Shown here in pieces: positions 8,689 to 18,497 of a stretch of 64,000 nt of DNA. The translations under genes and the position numbers were made by a program. Numbering within the stretch: position 1 is the stretch's first letter; every line of letters begins with the position of its first letter. Below the pieces are notes generated by a model. The model had not been told where the DNA came from and ran no database searches. It saw only the letters and a list, made by a program, of their open reading frames with translations. Location: the NCBI RefSeq assembly GCF_900104445.1, contig NZ_FNJI01000020.1, positions 1 through 64,000 of the forward strand. The letters run 5' to 3'. Origin of the DNA: Desulforhopalus singaporensis (GTDB taxonomy: Bacteria; Desulfobacterota; Desulfobulbia; Desulfobulbales; Desulfocapsaceae).

Positions 8689-9651
8689 ATGGATAGTTTC
8701 GATAGAATGTTTTCCCTAAATACTCTCAAGGTTTTTGAAACTGCGGCAAGGCATCGTCAGCTGGCCAGCGCTGCAGAAGAGCTTTGTGTTACATACAGCG
8801 CTGTCAGTCATCAAATTAGGGCTCTAGAGGATGCCCTTGGGGTGAAACTCTTTGATCGTTCACACAAACCAATGCTACTGACAGCAGCTGGCGCCAGGCT
8901 TTCGCAGACTCTCGTGGAAGCATTATCCAATATTAATCGAGTAACAAGAGAGTTGTCTGATAATCAGGCGACTAGAACCTTACAAATCTCCTGTGCTCCG
9001 TCACTGGCTCTCAAATGGCTCGTTCCGTCGTTGAGATCCTTCCAGGATAAATTTCCCGCACTGAGTATTCAAATTATCCCTGAAACACAGTTAACAGATC
9101 CGCGGAACGCTGATCTGGCGATCTGCTATGGGGAACCAAAAGACATTCCTGGGTGGAGAATTGTCTCAACTGCTTATGTCGAACTGACTCCAGTTGCAAA
9201 TCACGACTTTATTAATCGCGTACGCGTGATTAAAAAGCCAGAGCAGTTACTGGAACATACTCTGTTGCACGAAGACGATGGGACAGTCTGGACACGCTGG
9301 CTGAGTGCATCAGGAGTTCAACTTAGCGGTAAGCTTTCGGGGCTGTTCATGGGACGGGCACATTTGGCATTGGAGGGTGCGCTTGAAGGTTGTGGAGTTG
9401 CCCTGATCGATTTGATATTAGGTGAAAAAGACATCCAGTCTGGGCGACTTATCAGACTATTTGGCCAAACAGTTCCAATGCCGTATCCTTACTATTTACT
9501 TGCCCCCAGAAAAAAAATCACATCCTTGCCGGTTCAAGAGATGGAGGAAATTATTTGTTTCGCGTTTAAAAAATGGTCTTTCAAGCAAATTGATAGAGAT
9601 CTGCGAACAGAACTGCGAGGTCGCAACGCGAGCGATAAAGGGATTGTCTGA
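8689..9651 (+). CDS. LysR-family transcriptional regulator, GcvA-like
   Basis: This 320-residue DNA-binding protein has an N-terminal winged helix-turn-helix (about 8-65, with FETAARHRQLASAAEELCVTYSAVSHQIRALE split across the recognition helix). A periplasmic-binding-protein-like effector domain follows from about 95. The pattern ISCAPSLALKWLVPSL and DLAICYGE is typical of the GcvA subgroup. It is divergent from the ureohydrolase/TRAP block and is most simply its activator, with the transported guanidino acid or a product as effector; this is inference. ATG 8689 is used, and ATG 8707 is a possible alternative. Confidence 0.9.
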   Translation: MDSFDRMFSLNTLKVFETAARHRQLASAAEELCVTYSAVSHQIRALEDALGVKLFDRSHKPMLLTAAGARLSQTLVEALSNINRVTRELSDNQATRTLQISCAPSLALKWLVPSLRSFQDKFPALSIQIIPETQLTDPRNADLAICYGEPKDIPGWRIVSTAYVELTPVANHDFINRVRVIKKPEQLLEHTLLHEDDGTVWTRWLSASGVQLSGKLSGLFMGRAHLALEGALEGCGVALIDLILGEKDIQSGRLIRLFGQTVPMPYPYYLLAPRKKITSLPVQEMEEIICFAFKKWSFKQIDRDLRTELRGRNASDKGIV

Positions 9652-9887
9652 GTAATCCTAAAATCGAGTGGAGCTACATTATATGCAAAACAAAGTGGTG
9701 TCCATTATTTGACCTGTGGCGCTTCAAACCTCTCAAACCAACTATGCTGTTATATTTCCTGATATTGGCAAGCATAGTCTACACCACAGGCCTGAGTACA
9801 ATTACTGTTAGAGTTGGTTTCAATTCCTGAAGTGATGAACAACGTCTCAAAACAAATAATTCTCACGAGATTTTAATCGCTCGCAAT

Positions 9888-10877
9888 CTAACGCTTATCT
9901 ACACTCATTATTTTTGAAAATTTATCTCTGTATTCTCTTGGGCTCAGATTGGTCCTGGTTTTGAATAATCTTCGGAAGGTACTTGCGTTTGCGTAGCCTA
10001 TCTGCAGGGTTATGTCGTCGATACTGGCAAGCGTCGACTCCAGTTTTTTCTTTGCAGACCCGATTCGGATGTTTTGCAGGTAGGTAAGTGGAGAACAACC
10101 CACCGCTTGTTTGAACCGACGTTTGAAGTGGCGGGAGCTAATGCCCACATGGTCTGCAATTTCATCTATTATCTTAATTTCTGAATATTTTTCATGCATA
10201 AGCCGCTGCGCTTTTTCAATAGCCGCATCTGCATGCTTTTCAGCGCGACGTTCAAGAAAATAGGGTGCCTGACTTGTCCGATTTGGGTCAATCAGGAGAG
10301 CCTTGGCACATACATTTTCCAAGTCTTCTGAACCATACCGTCTGATGAGGCTCAGTCCGAAATTAAGATAGGCGGTGGCGGCACCTGTGCATATCAGACC
10401 ATCTTCTTCAGTTAGAATCAGTTCGGGTCTTAGCTTGACCTTTGGAAACAGTTGTTGAAATTTTCCTGCAAACTGCCAGTTCGTGGTTGCTGTACGGTCA
10501 TCGAGCAAGCCGGTTTCAGCCAGCAGGAATGAACCGGTGCAGACTGCGGCAATGGGAACATGGTGTCTGTGGTTCTCGGTCAGCCAGTTCTGGACGTCTG
10601 GTGTTAATTGATGACCCAGGTTCGCGGAAGGAAAGACCGGCGGCACGATAATGTATTCAGGTTTTTCCGTCTCCTTAATGGATCTGTGCGTCTTAAGCTC
10701 AATACAGCCACTGCTGGTAATGGGTTTGCCATCGATTGATACAAGCTCTGTGGTAAAGAGTTGCTCGCGACTATCGGTCAGCTCCTGCTGCCAGAGATTG
10801 GCAATAGCAAAGGCATCGAGCAAGCCAACCACTCCTGAAGTAAAGCAGTGTTCCGTGATGAGAAAGGTAAATTTCAT
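9888..10877 (-). CDS. GlxA-family AraC-type transcriptional regulator
   Basis: The 329-residue protein has an N-terminal DJ-1/PfpI-like domain (about 1-185, including the nucleophile-elbow region AAVCTGSFLLAETGLL). A C-terminal AraC/XylS DNA-binding domain follows (about 215-325, ending in the signature IGYANASTFRRLFK…LSPREYR). Members of this group sense small nitrogenous metabolites. It is transcribed divergently from the molybdopterin oxidoreductase/hydrolase pair 181 bases away and is the likely local regulator. Confidence 0.9.
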   Translation of the reverse strand: MKFTFLITEHCFTSGVVGLLDAFAIANLWQQELTDSREQLFTTELVSIDGKPITSSGCIELKTHRSIKETEKPEYIIVPPVFPSANLGHQLTPDVQNWLTENHRHHVPIAAVCTGSFLLAETGLLDDRTATTNWQFAGKFQQLFPKVKLRPELILTEEDGLICTGAATAYLNFGLSLIRRYGSEDLENVCAKALLIDPNRTSQAPYFLERRAEKHADAAIEKAQRLMHEKYSEIKIIDEIADHVGISSRHFKRRFKQAVGCSPLTYLQNIRIGSAKKKLESTLASIDDITLQIGYANASTFRRLFKTRTNLSPREYRDKFSKIMSVDKR

Positions 10878-11061
10878 GTAAAACTCAGCCCATTCGTTGG
10901 TATGAAATGAATACCTGATGTCTTTTTTTGCGCGATATTTGTCATAAATGCCACTTTGCGACGATTAAGGCAAATGGTAATTTACTTCTACGTTAAAAAC
11001 AAAAAGAGGGATGTGCCGCTTCTAGCGCGAAACATCTAGCCCACGCAAAAGGAAAACGGTG

Positions 11062-13296
11062 ATGAAAGAGTGGAAAAAATCAAGCTGCGTACTTTGTGCC
11101 CAAAACTGTGGATTGGAACTCCTGGTTGAAAACGGCCGAATGGTTAAGGTTCGACCTGATAAGGATAATCCTCGAAGCAAGGGATATGTTTGCCGAAAAG
11201 GGATGAATGTCTTGTATTATCAGTACCCTAAAGGCCGCCTGACGACGCCTCTTAAAAAGATGGGAGACCGGTTTGAACCTGTCCCCTGGGAACAGGCAGT
11301 TGAAGAAATCGGCCATCGGCTCCTTGAGATTCGAGAAAAGCACGGACCGCGAAGTCTTGCCTATATGGGGGCCAGCATGCAAGGCGGGCACTTCGAAGCC
11401 GGCTTTGGAGTCAATCTTATGAGAGCCCTCGGTTCTCAATATCTCTATTCGTCAGCGGGCCAGGAATTCAGCGGAGCCTGGTGGGTCAATGGACGTGTGT
11501 TGGGCGGCCAGCACATTCTGACTGTTCCTGATGAGGCGGAAACAGAAATGCTCGTCGCCTGGGGGTGGAACGGCATGCAGAGTCACCAGATGCCACGGGC
11601 ACCGCAGGTACTTCAAGGTCTGTCAAAAAATCCTGATAAGCTGTTGGTTGTTGTGGATCCACGAAAAAGTGAAACAGCCCTGCTCGCTGATATGCACATA
11701 GCAGTTGCCCCCGGTGCGGATGCACTGTTGCTCAAAACCATGATTGTGATCATTCTCAGAAATAAATGGGAGAATAAACAGTACATCGAGCAGTACGTTG
11801 AGGATTTTGCTTCAATAAGTGGCTGGTTTATGGATCTGGATGTGGATGCTGCTCTTGATGTCTGCGGATTGGAACAGGCTCAGGTGACTGAACTTTGCCG
11901 CTTGATGACAACCAAACGATGGTGCATGCATCCGGATCTCGGGGTTTATATGAACAGGCAGAGTGCGCTTGTTTACTATTTACTCACCATACTCGGAGCA
12001 ATCTGTGGAATGTTTGGTGTGCGTGGAGGCAATGTCATTCCCGGTATGATTCGGCCGCTGGGTGGTCATGCCGACGAACGGAATGCAAAAGTCTGGCGCA
12101 CCGTCGCCACCGGGATGTTTCCTGCTGCTGCCGGTTTTTATCCGCCTGCAGTTGTGCCCGAAGAAATACTCTCTGACCACCCCGAGCGATTACGGGCAAT
12201 CCTGGTAACCGGCTGTAATCCTCTGCGATCCTACCCCGATACCAGTGCTTATGAAGAGGCATTTGCGGCTCTCGATTTATTGGTTGTGACCGATATCGTA
12301 ATGAATGAGACAGCGCAGTTTGCCCACTATGTCCTGCCCTCACGATCCATGTATGAATGCTGGGATGGGACCTTTTTCCCCTGGACGTATCCAGAGGTTT
12401 ATTTTCAGATGAGACCGCCGGCGGTAGATCCTCCTGGCGAATGTTTAGAGCCCTCGCAAATATTTAGCCGTCTTGCGGAGGCAATGCAGTTGATACCGGA
12501 TATTCCCGAAGAGATAGTCAAGGCTGCAGGTGGCAAGTTGTCGGAGTTCGCGGTAAAAATGATGAAGTGGGTATCGCAGGAGCCTTCAATCAGACCTGTA
12601 ATGCCTTTCATTCTCGCAAAAACAATAGGTAAACATTGGGACAGTGGTAACAAGGCCGCACTCTGGGGGGTGCTGATGACCTTGCCACGAGATGTTATGA
12701 GCAACGGCGATCGAGCTGGTTTTCCCGTGGGTCACCGCCAGGGAGAGCAGATGTTTCGAGCTGTTCTTGAGAGTCCTCAGGGGGTATGGCTGGGGAGGGC
12801 AAATACGGAAGAACCTCTGGCAGGGATACGAACGAAATCTAAGAAACTGGAAATTTTTATTGTTGAAATGAAGGATGAAATTGTCGCACTTACTCCTGAG
12901 CAAGAGCGAGAAACATTAACGCCAGACACGGAATTTCCACTCATTCTTCATGCAGGCCGCCATATGCAGTACAACGCCAACACCCTTATAAGAAACCCGG
13001 AATGGAATGCGGGCAAACGGGCATGTACCGTGGCGATGAATCCTGTTGATGCAGAGGAATTACGGTTCAGCGATGGACAGCGGGTACGTGTAATCACGGA
13101 GGCTGGCAGTGAATCTGGAGAACTTGAAATATCGGAAAGTGTAAGGAGGGGCACCGTAATTATCCCTCACGGTTTTGGTCTCGAATATGATGGAAGCGTG
13201 TATGGCGTAAATGTAAACCGTCTCACTAAAAAAACGCACCGTGATCGTTTTGGTACGCCCCTGCACAGATTTGTGCCTTGTCGTATTGAGGAGTGA
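11062..13296 (+). CDS. Cytoplasmic molybdopterin oxidoreductase (DMSO reductase superfamily)
   Basis: The 744-residue protein begins with a [4Fe-4S] site (CVLCAQNC then VCRKG near residues 9-50). Molybdopterin domains follow, including a dinucleotide-binding region (VTGCNPLRSYPD) and a C-terminal beta-barrel (from about 630, LILHAGRHMQYNANT). There is no twin-arginine signal, so it is cytoplasmic. No Cys/Sec stands out at the usual metal-ligand position; the segment QEFSGAWWVNG suggests a Ser ligand, but this is tentative. Substrate is unknown. It overlaps the following alpha/beta hydrolase by 4 bases, implying translational coupling. ATG 11062 is chosen over the GTG directly before it. Confidence 0.85.
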   Translation: MKEWKKSSCVLCAQNCGLELLVENGRMVKVRPDKDNPRSKGYVCRKGMNVLYYQYPKGRLTTPLKKMGDRFEPVPWEQAVEEIGHRLLEIREKHGPRSLAYMGASMQGGHFEAGFGVNLMRALGSQYLYSSAGQEFSGAWWVNGRVLGGQHILTVPDEAETEMLVAWGWNGMQSHQMPRAPQVLQGLSKNPDKLLVVVDPRKSETALLADMHIAVAPGADALLLKTMIVIILRNKWENKQYIEQYVEDFASISGWFMDLDVDAALDVCGLEQAQVTELCRLMTTKRWCMHPDLGVYMNRQSALVYYLLTILGAICGMFGVRGGNVIPGMIRPLGGHADERNAKVWRTVATGMFPAAAGFYPPAVVPEEILSDHPERLRAILVTGCNPLRSYPDTSAYEEAFAALDLLVVTDIVMNETAQFAHYVLPSRSMYECWDGTFFPWTYPEVYFQMRPPAVDPPGECLEPSQIFSRLAEAMQLIPDIPEEIVKAAGGKLSEFAVKMMKWVSQEPSIRPVMPFILAKTIGKHWDSGNKAALWGVLMTLPRDVMSNGDRAGFPVGHRQGEQMFRAVLESPQGVWLGRANTEEPLAGIRTKSKKLEIFIVEMKDEIVALTPEQERETLTPDTEFPLILHAGRHMQYNANTLIRNPEWNAGKRACTVAMNPVDAEELRFSDGQRVRVITEAGSESGELEISESVRRGTVIIPHGFGLEYDGSVYGVNVNRLTKKTHRDRFGTPLHRFVPCRIEE

Positions 13297-14165
13297 TAAT
13301 TGTGACTGCAGACATTTCTAATGAACCGGAACTCATTGACATTACCTCAGCCGATGGGTACAGAGTAGCGGCATCACTTTTCAATACCAAAACCCAGCCA
13401 CTTGGGCATCTGATTGTGGCCGGAGCTACCGGGGTTCCTCAGCGCTTTTACTACAGTTTTGCCCGCTACGCCAGCTCACATGGATATACCACCCTCACCC
13501 TTGATTACAGGGGAATAGGGAGATCCAGACCGTCAACATTGGTTGGTTTCCAGGCCAGCTTTATCGACTGGGCAGATGATTTAGCTGCCGCCGTAGAGTA
13601 CATGGCAAGTGACGAGGTACCGCTTTTTATGGTCGGCCATTCGTTTGGAGGACATGCCTTTGGTCTGTTGCCCAACCATCAACGCATTTCCGGATTTTAT
13701 GTCTTTGCAATCGGTGCGGGTTGGCACGGCTGGATGCCTACCCTGGAAAGTTTAAAAGTTCGTTTTATTTGGAACATCGTTCTCCCAACGCTCGCTATTA
13801 GGGGATATGCGCCGATGTCTCTGCTTGGTATTGGAGAGGACCTGCCTTTTGGGGTGTATCAACAGTGGCGTCATTGGTGCTCTTTTCCCCATTATTTTTT
13901 TGATGATCCGGAAGCAACGGAAATTGCGGAAAAATTTGCCCAGGTAACAGCCCCGATCGTTGCAGCGAATGCTTTAGACGACAATTGGGCATTGCCGCGT
14001 TCCCGGAACGCATTTATTAAAGCCTACAAGAATTCGCAGATAACGTGCGTTGACCTGGTCCCGGACCAACACCGTCACGGATGCATTGGACACATGGGAT
14101 ATTTCCGTCCGCAAGCCCAGCCTTTGTGGGAAGATGTGCTCAACTGGTTTAAAATCATTCAATGA
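13293..14165 (+). CDS. Alpha/beta hydrolase (COG4757-like)
   Basis: This ~290-residue cytoplasmic hydrolase has the nucleophile elbow GHSFGGH (about 108-114) and the oxyanion-side motif VAGATGVPQRFY (about 42-53). A C-terminal His lies in HMGYFR. The family is annotated only as predicted hydrolases. It is translationally coupled to the molybdopterin enzyme, so it likely acts on the same substrate or product, for instance by opening an ester or lactone; this is inference. Two GTG starts (13293, 13302) are possible. Confidence 0.82.
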   Translation: MIIVTADISNEPELIDITSADGYRVAASLFNTKTQPLGHLIVAGATGVPQRFYYSFARYASSHGYTTLTLDYRGIGRSRPSTLVGFQASFIDWADDLAAAVEYMASDEVPLFMVGHSFGGHAFGLLPNHQRISGFYVFAIGAGWHGWMPTLESLKVRFIWNIVLPTLAIRGYAPMSLLGIGEDLPFGVYQQWRHWCSFPHYFFDDPEATEIAEKFAQVTAPIVAANALDDNWALPRSRNAFIKAYKNSQITCVDLVPDQHRHGCIGHMGYFRPQAQPLWEDVLNWFKIIQ

Positions 14166-14758
14166 AATTGTTGCATCTTTCTTTTGCAACGAGTGTCCCG
14201 ATAAACGTAACGATATGCCCCAGGCGGTCGTTCCGTGTCCTTTCATCTCGAAGATTACGTTCACGATTTTGTAAAAATTTAGTTGCTCTTGTTTGTTGGA
14301 TAACAAGTTTGATTTTGATCATCCGGGTATTTATTGTCTTCTTATGCACTCGTTGCCCTGGCTGGTTTGGCGGTCTGTTCACTCGCAAGGAGCACCGTTC
14401 AGATGACGGGAACTCTCAATTTACGTCGCACAGTTCATGGGGGATGGCTATACAATCCGCGAGCCCCTCGAAGCCATGTTCAATCAAGAGTTCTCTTGTC
14501 AGGGCAAATTGAGTACATTTAGTGCCGCAGGTCATAGCTTTCTCTTTTCTGTTTTGTTTTACAAAAATGAAAGCGAAAGGATAAGCGGTGGCATGATCCT
14601 GGCGATTACTTTTTTTAAGTTTACAGCAAAGATAGTACAGTAACGAGATCTGGAAGAATAAGAAATTGCACTGAATTTGTCCTGGCAAAAACCTCATCAA
14701 AACTGGTCGTTTGTCCAGATCAAATCTTGAGTAACCCACTTTTCCTCAATCAACATGT
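14166..14758. other. 593-base intergenic stretch with IS relic and one hairpin
   Basis: This stretch holds a GTTGCA/TGCAAC inverted repeat at 14170-14190 just after the hydrolase gene, without a clear T-run, and a transposase fragment described separately. Nothing else was recognised. Confidence 0.4.
14438..14535 (-). pseudogene. IS256 (Mutator)-family transposase, N-terminal relic
   Basis: Starting at 14535, about 32 residues read TKCTQFALTRELLIEHGFEG-LADCIAI. This is the characteristic opening of IS256-family transposases (…QFxLTRxLLxEHGxxGLADxxxILLNEAMK), after which similarity stops. It is a truncated remnant. It is the second IS256 trace in the window, the other being a C-terminal relic at 320-520. 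Confidence 0.5.
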
Positions 14759-17437
14759 ATGGCTTACGATGAACTTCAGGTAGTACTCATGCCCAATGGC
14801 GCACTTCAGCTTGAATGGGCTACTGTTTCCGGCACGATGACTAATCGGCAGAATCTTCTGCAGAATGAAATCTATGATCATTATCTGTCCGGACCGGATG
14901 GCTGGCTGTTTTTTCTCGGTTTTACCAGTAACAAGACTCCCATCTCCTCTTCCCTGAATTTCTGGCGAAAGTTTGCTGCTCTCTATATCAATACGCTCAG
15001 GCTCTCATCGGACATAGAAGAATTGCGTGGCGATATTAACCTTCTTCCAGGTGATGAAGAGCTTTCAGCATTGCTCGATGCGGTCCCATTGATGACCGGG
15101 AGCGAGTATCTGCAGCCGGAAGTTCTTTCAGCTTTATGGCGTGAATTGCACCAGTCGTTCAGAAGCAAGATTGACGCCTACGAAGGGACAGTTGAACAGT
15201 TTTTCAAAGAACACAGCCCAGATGTGCACCTCGCTGGCCGCATCTACTTTCATCTTGTTGAGAATAAAGATCATGAAGCCCCGTTTGCCTTTCTTGCAAC
15301 CTATTCCACCATGGTCGGTGAAGATGGCGAATCCAAACATCTTCCCTTAAAATTTGCCTTACAGGAATATGGTGACGACCAAGCCAAGCTTCTCGATCTG
15401 CTTGTTACTGTCGATACCGCCGCAAAGAAAAGTTCGCTTATCAGGGAAATGCGCGACAGTGGCGATCTTTTTCACCCGCTGGCCTGGTCCGGGCACCAGG
15501 CGTTTCTTTTCTTGCGGGAGATTCCTTTGTACGAGGAATCGGGTATTCTCTGCCGTATTCCGAACTGGTGGAAGAAAAAGAGTGCGAACATCAGCGTTGT
15601 CATAAATGTTGGTGGGAAGATGCCATCGATGATTGGTTTGGAAGCACTTCTGGACTTTGAACCACGTCTTATGTTCGGTGATACGGAAATTTCCATAGAA
15701 GAGGCACGCCGCTTGTTGGAAGAGTCTGAAGGACTTGCCTTTTTGAAAAACAAATGGGTGGTGGTTGATCAGGAAAAACTCAGGCAGACCTTGGAGACTT
15801 ATGAAAAAGCCCGGCAATTAAGCGGTGATGAAGGAATGACCCTGCTGGAGGCTATGCGTTTTTCGATCTCTCCGCAAAAAAAAATGGAGGAACAGAATGC
15901 AGAAAATCTCTCATCCGTCTCCCACGGAGAGTGGCTGAAGAAGGTTTTCAACTCACTGCAAAAACCTGGGGAAACCTGCAAAGTGAAAACCAGCGGTACA
16001 TTCAAGGCCAGACTTCGCGCTTACCAGCAAGATGGTCTGAATTGGCTTTATACACTGCATAGCCTAAAGCTTGGTGGTTGCCTGGCTGACGACATGGGGC
16101 TCGGAAAGACTATCCAGGTCCTGGCGTTTTTGAATGCTTTAAAGGCAGAGGTGGCAACAAGTACAAATGCAACGCTCCCCTCACTTCTCATTCTTCCGGC
16201 TTCGCTCCTGGCAAACTGGATTAGCGAAATTGAACGTTTTTACCCGTCGCTGTCATGGTTTGTCGCTCATCCGGACATGCATAAACCGGGTAAAGTTCCC
16301 GTTCCGGATAATGGACAACTTCGTGCACTGGATCTGGTGATCACAACCTACCAGATGATCCAGCGCTATAAGTGGTTGCTGGAAAACTGCTGGAACTATG
16401 TCATTCTTGATGAGGCGCAAGCGATCAAGAATCCAGGCACAAAACAGACTAAAACGGTCAAAGGGTTGAAATCTGAAAACAGAATAGTCATGACCGGTAC
16501 CCCGGTGGAAAACAGATTGTCGGATCTCTGGAGCCTTTTTGATTTTGTAAATCCCGGTCTGCTCGGCAGTTCAAAGGAGTTTGGTGAATTCACCAAGCAA
16601 CTGGCCAGTGCTCCCGACGGTTATGCCAGACTTCGCAACGTTGTGAGTCCTTTTATTCTAAGACGACTCAAAAGCGATAAAACGATTATCTCCGACCTCC
16701 CGGACAAGGTTGAGATGAAAAGCTGGGCGTCAATGAGTAAAAAACAGGCTGTGCTCTATCAAGAGGTCATCGAAGGAATCAACCAAACCCTGGAAGAGTC
16801 CGAAGGAATTCAGCGAAAGGGTCTCATTCTTTCGACTCTGATGAAATTGAAGCAGCTGTGCAATCATCCCGCCCAATACCTGGGGGAAGAGTTGTTTGAG
16901 GAGAAGGAGAGCGGTAAATTTCAGCGACTCAGGGAAATCTGTGAGACAATCTATGAAAAGAGGGAGCAGGTCCTGGTCTTTACCCAGTTCAAGGAGATGG
17001 CCGAGCCGCTATCCCGCTTTCTGGCGATCATTTTTCAAAGGGAAGGACTGGTTCTGCACGGCAGTGTTCCGGTGGGACAGCGAAAAAAACTGATCGAAAA
17101 ATTTCAAGGTTCTAATTATGTTCCGTTCTTTGTGTTATCTCTTAAGGCGGGTGGTGTTGGTTTGAATCTTACAGCAGCCAATCATGTGATCCATTTTGAT
17201 CGCTGGTGGAACCCGGCTGTGGAGAATCAGGCAACCGATCGGGCCTTTCGGCTCGGCCAGAAAAAGAACGTGATGGTCCATAAATTCCTGACCAAGGGGA
17301 CTATTGAGGAAAAAATAGACCGAATGTTGACAGAGAAAGCCAGACTTTCCGACGAGGTTGTCGCTGCTTCCGGGGAAAACTGGATCACCGAAATGAGCAA
17401 TGATGAGCTGCGGGATCTTTTCACTTTAACCGTTTGA
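14759..17437 (+). CDS. SNF2-family DNA translocase/helicase
   Basis: The 892-residue protein has an N-terminal SNF2-associated region (about 1-400, bacterial SNF2_assoc type). A Swi2/Snf2 ATPase follows: Walker A DDMGLGKTIQ (about 443-452), Walker B DEAQ (about 551-554), motif III MTGTPVENRLSDLW, and the C-terminal helicase motif QATDRAFRLGQKK (about 823-835). Such proteins move along double-stranded DNA or remodel nucleoprotein. The SWIM zinc-finger gene 25 bases downstream is the habitual bacterial partner, so they probably work in one complex. A role in repair, transcription recycling or defence is possible; the sequence does not decide. No strong ribosome-binding site is seen at ATG 14759. 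Confidence 0.92.
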   Translation: MAYDELQVVLMPNGALQLEWATVSGTMTNRQNLLQNEIYDHYLSGPDGWLFFLGFTSNKTPISSSLNFWRKFAALYINTLRLSSDIEELRGDINLLPGDEELSALLDAVPLMTGSEYLQPEVLSALWRELHQSFRSKIDAYEGTVEQFFKEHSPDVHLAGRIYFHLVENKDHEAPFAFLATYSTMVGEDGESKHLPLKFALQEYGDDQAKLLDLLVTVDTAAKKSSLIREMRDSGDLFHPLAWSGHQAFLFLREIPLYEESGILCRIPNWWKKKSANISVVINVGGKMPSMIGLEALLDFEPRLMFGDTEISIEEARRLLEESEGLAFLKNKWVVVDQEKLRQTLETYEKARQLSGDEGMTLLEAMRFSISPQKKMEEQNAENLSSVSHGEWLKKVFNSLQKPGETCKVKTSGTFKARLRAYQQDGLNWLYTLHSLKLGGCLADDMGLGKTIQVLAFLNALKAEVATSTNATLPSLLILPASLLANWISEIERFYPSLSWFVAHPDMHKPGKVPVPDNGQLRALDLVITTYQMIQRYKWLLENCWNYVILDEAQAIKNPGTKQTKTVKGLKSENRIVMTGTPVENRLSDLWSLFDFVNPGLLGSSKEFGEFTKQLASAPDGYARLRNVVSPFILRRLKSDKTIISDLPDKVEMKSWASMSKKQAVLYQEVIEGINQTLEESEGIQRKGLILSTLMKLKQLCNHPAQYLGEELFEEKESGKFQRLREICETIYEKREQVLVFTQFKEMAEPLSRFLAIIFQREGLVLHGSVPVGQRKKLIEKFQGSNYVPFFVLSLKAGGVGLNLTAANHVIHFDRWWNPAVENQATDRAFRLGQKKNVMVHKFLTKGTIEEKIDRMLTEKARLSDEVVAASGENWITEMSNDELRDLFTLTV

Positions 17438-17462
17438 AAAATAGAGAAAGGGGGAGCATCCT

Positions 17463-18497
17463 ATGGGGTATTGGGGATTTCCAAAGTACGTCACCGTTGC
17501 CGAAAAAAAGGCAAGAGCATTGAAAAAGCTGGAAAAGCTTAAGAAAAAGAATCCAGGTATCAAACCGGTCATCCTGCAGGGAAAAACTCTTGCCCGTAAC
17601 TGGTGGGGAAAGTCGTGGAACAAAAATCTCGAACGCTATGCCGACTATGAAAATCGTATCGACAGGGGGCGAAGCTATGTCCGCCTTGGAGCCGTTCTCG
17701 ATCTGCAGATTAAACGGGAAAAGATTAGTGCCCTCGTGGCAGGATCTGCTGAGCAGCCGTATAAAGTGGAAATTTCAATAATGCCAATAACCCTGGAACG
17801 ATGGAAAGAGATCCGGCAGCAATGCGAGGGACAGTTGCAATCGCTGCAGGATCTTCTTGCGGGAAAGTTCCCTGAATCACTGGCTGATATCTTTTTCAGC
17901 AAAGATAAGGGATTGTTTCCGGACCCCAAGGCGATCAAACTGGATTGCAGTTGCCCGGACTGGGCCACCATGTGTAAACATGTTGCTGCAACACTCTACG
18001 GGGTCGGAGCCCGTCTGGATGAAGATCCGTCCCTGTTTTTTATCCTGCGCGGGGTCAACACCAACGAACTGATAGCCAAGGCAGTAGAAGATTCTGCGAA
18101 AAAACTTGCTGCCAAAGCCGGAAAGAAGAGCGGCAATGTGCTTGACGATGCCGACCTTTCCGACATTTTTGGTATCGATATGGATAATGTGCCTGATTTT
18201 AGTAAAAAGAAGGCCGAAAAACCATCCGCTGGCCCAAATAAAAAGAAATCTGCTGCCCGGAAGAAAGCGGTCTCGGGCAAACGTACCAACCAATTATCCC
18301 GGCAGCCAACGGTATCACCCGGAAATGCAACAGCTCATGTTGCCGAGGTAATAACCGCGCGTGCCGAAGGGATCTCTATGAGTGAGCTTGTCGAGCAGAC
18401 AGCGTACGACAAAACCAAACTGTACGGGATTGTGCACAGGTTAAAGAAGCAGGGAAAGATACGGTCAATCTCACATGGGGTGTATGGGAAAACATAA
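17463..18497 (+). CDS. SWIM zinc-finger protein, partner of the SNF2 helicase
   Basis: The 344-residue protein begins MGYWGFPKYVTVAEKKA and contains a SWIM zinc site (DCSCPDWATMCKHVAA, CxC…CxH, about 159-174). A Lys/Ala-rich linker (about 205-285) follows, then a C-terminal winged-helix-like segment (AEGISMSELVEQTAYDKTKLYGIVHRL). SWIM domains bind DNA or proteins. GGGGGAG precedes the ATG and the gene is co-directional with the SNF2 gene. It may guide or anchor the translocase. Confidence 0.88.
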   Translation: MGYWGFPKYVTVAEKKARALKKLEKLKKKNPGIKPVILQGKTLARNWWGKSWNKNLERYADYENRIDRGRSYVRLGAVLDLQIKREKISALVAGSAEQPYKVEISIMPITLERWKEIRQQCEGQLQSLQDLLAGKFPESLADIFFSKDKGLFPDPKAIKLDCSCPDWATMCKHVAATLYGVGARLDEDPSLFFILRGVNTNELIAKAVEDSAKKLAAKAGKKSGNVLDDADLSDIFGIDMDNVPDFSKKKAEKPSAGPNKKKSAARKKAVSGKRTNQLSRQPTVSPGNATAHVAEVITARAEGISMSELVEQTAYDKTKLYGIVHRLKKQGKIRSISHGVYGKT

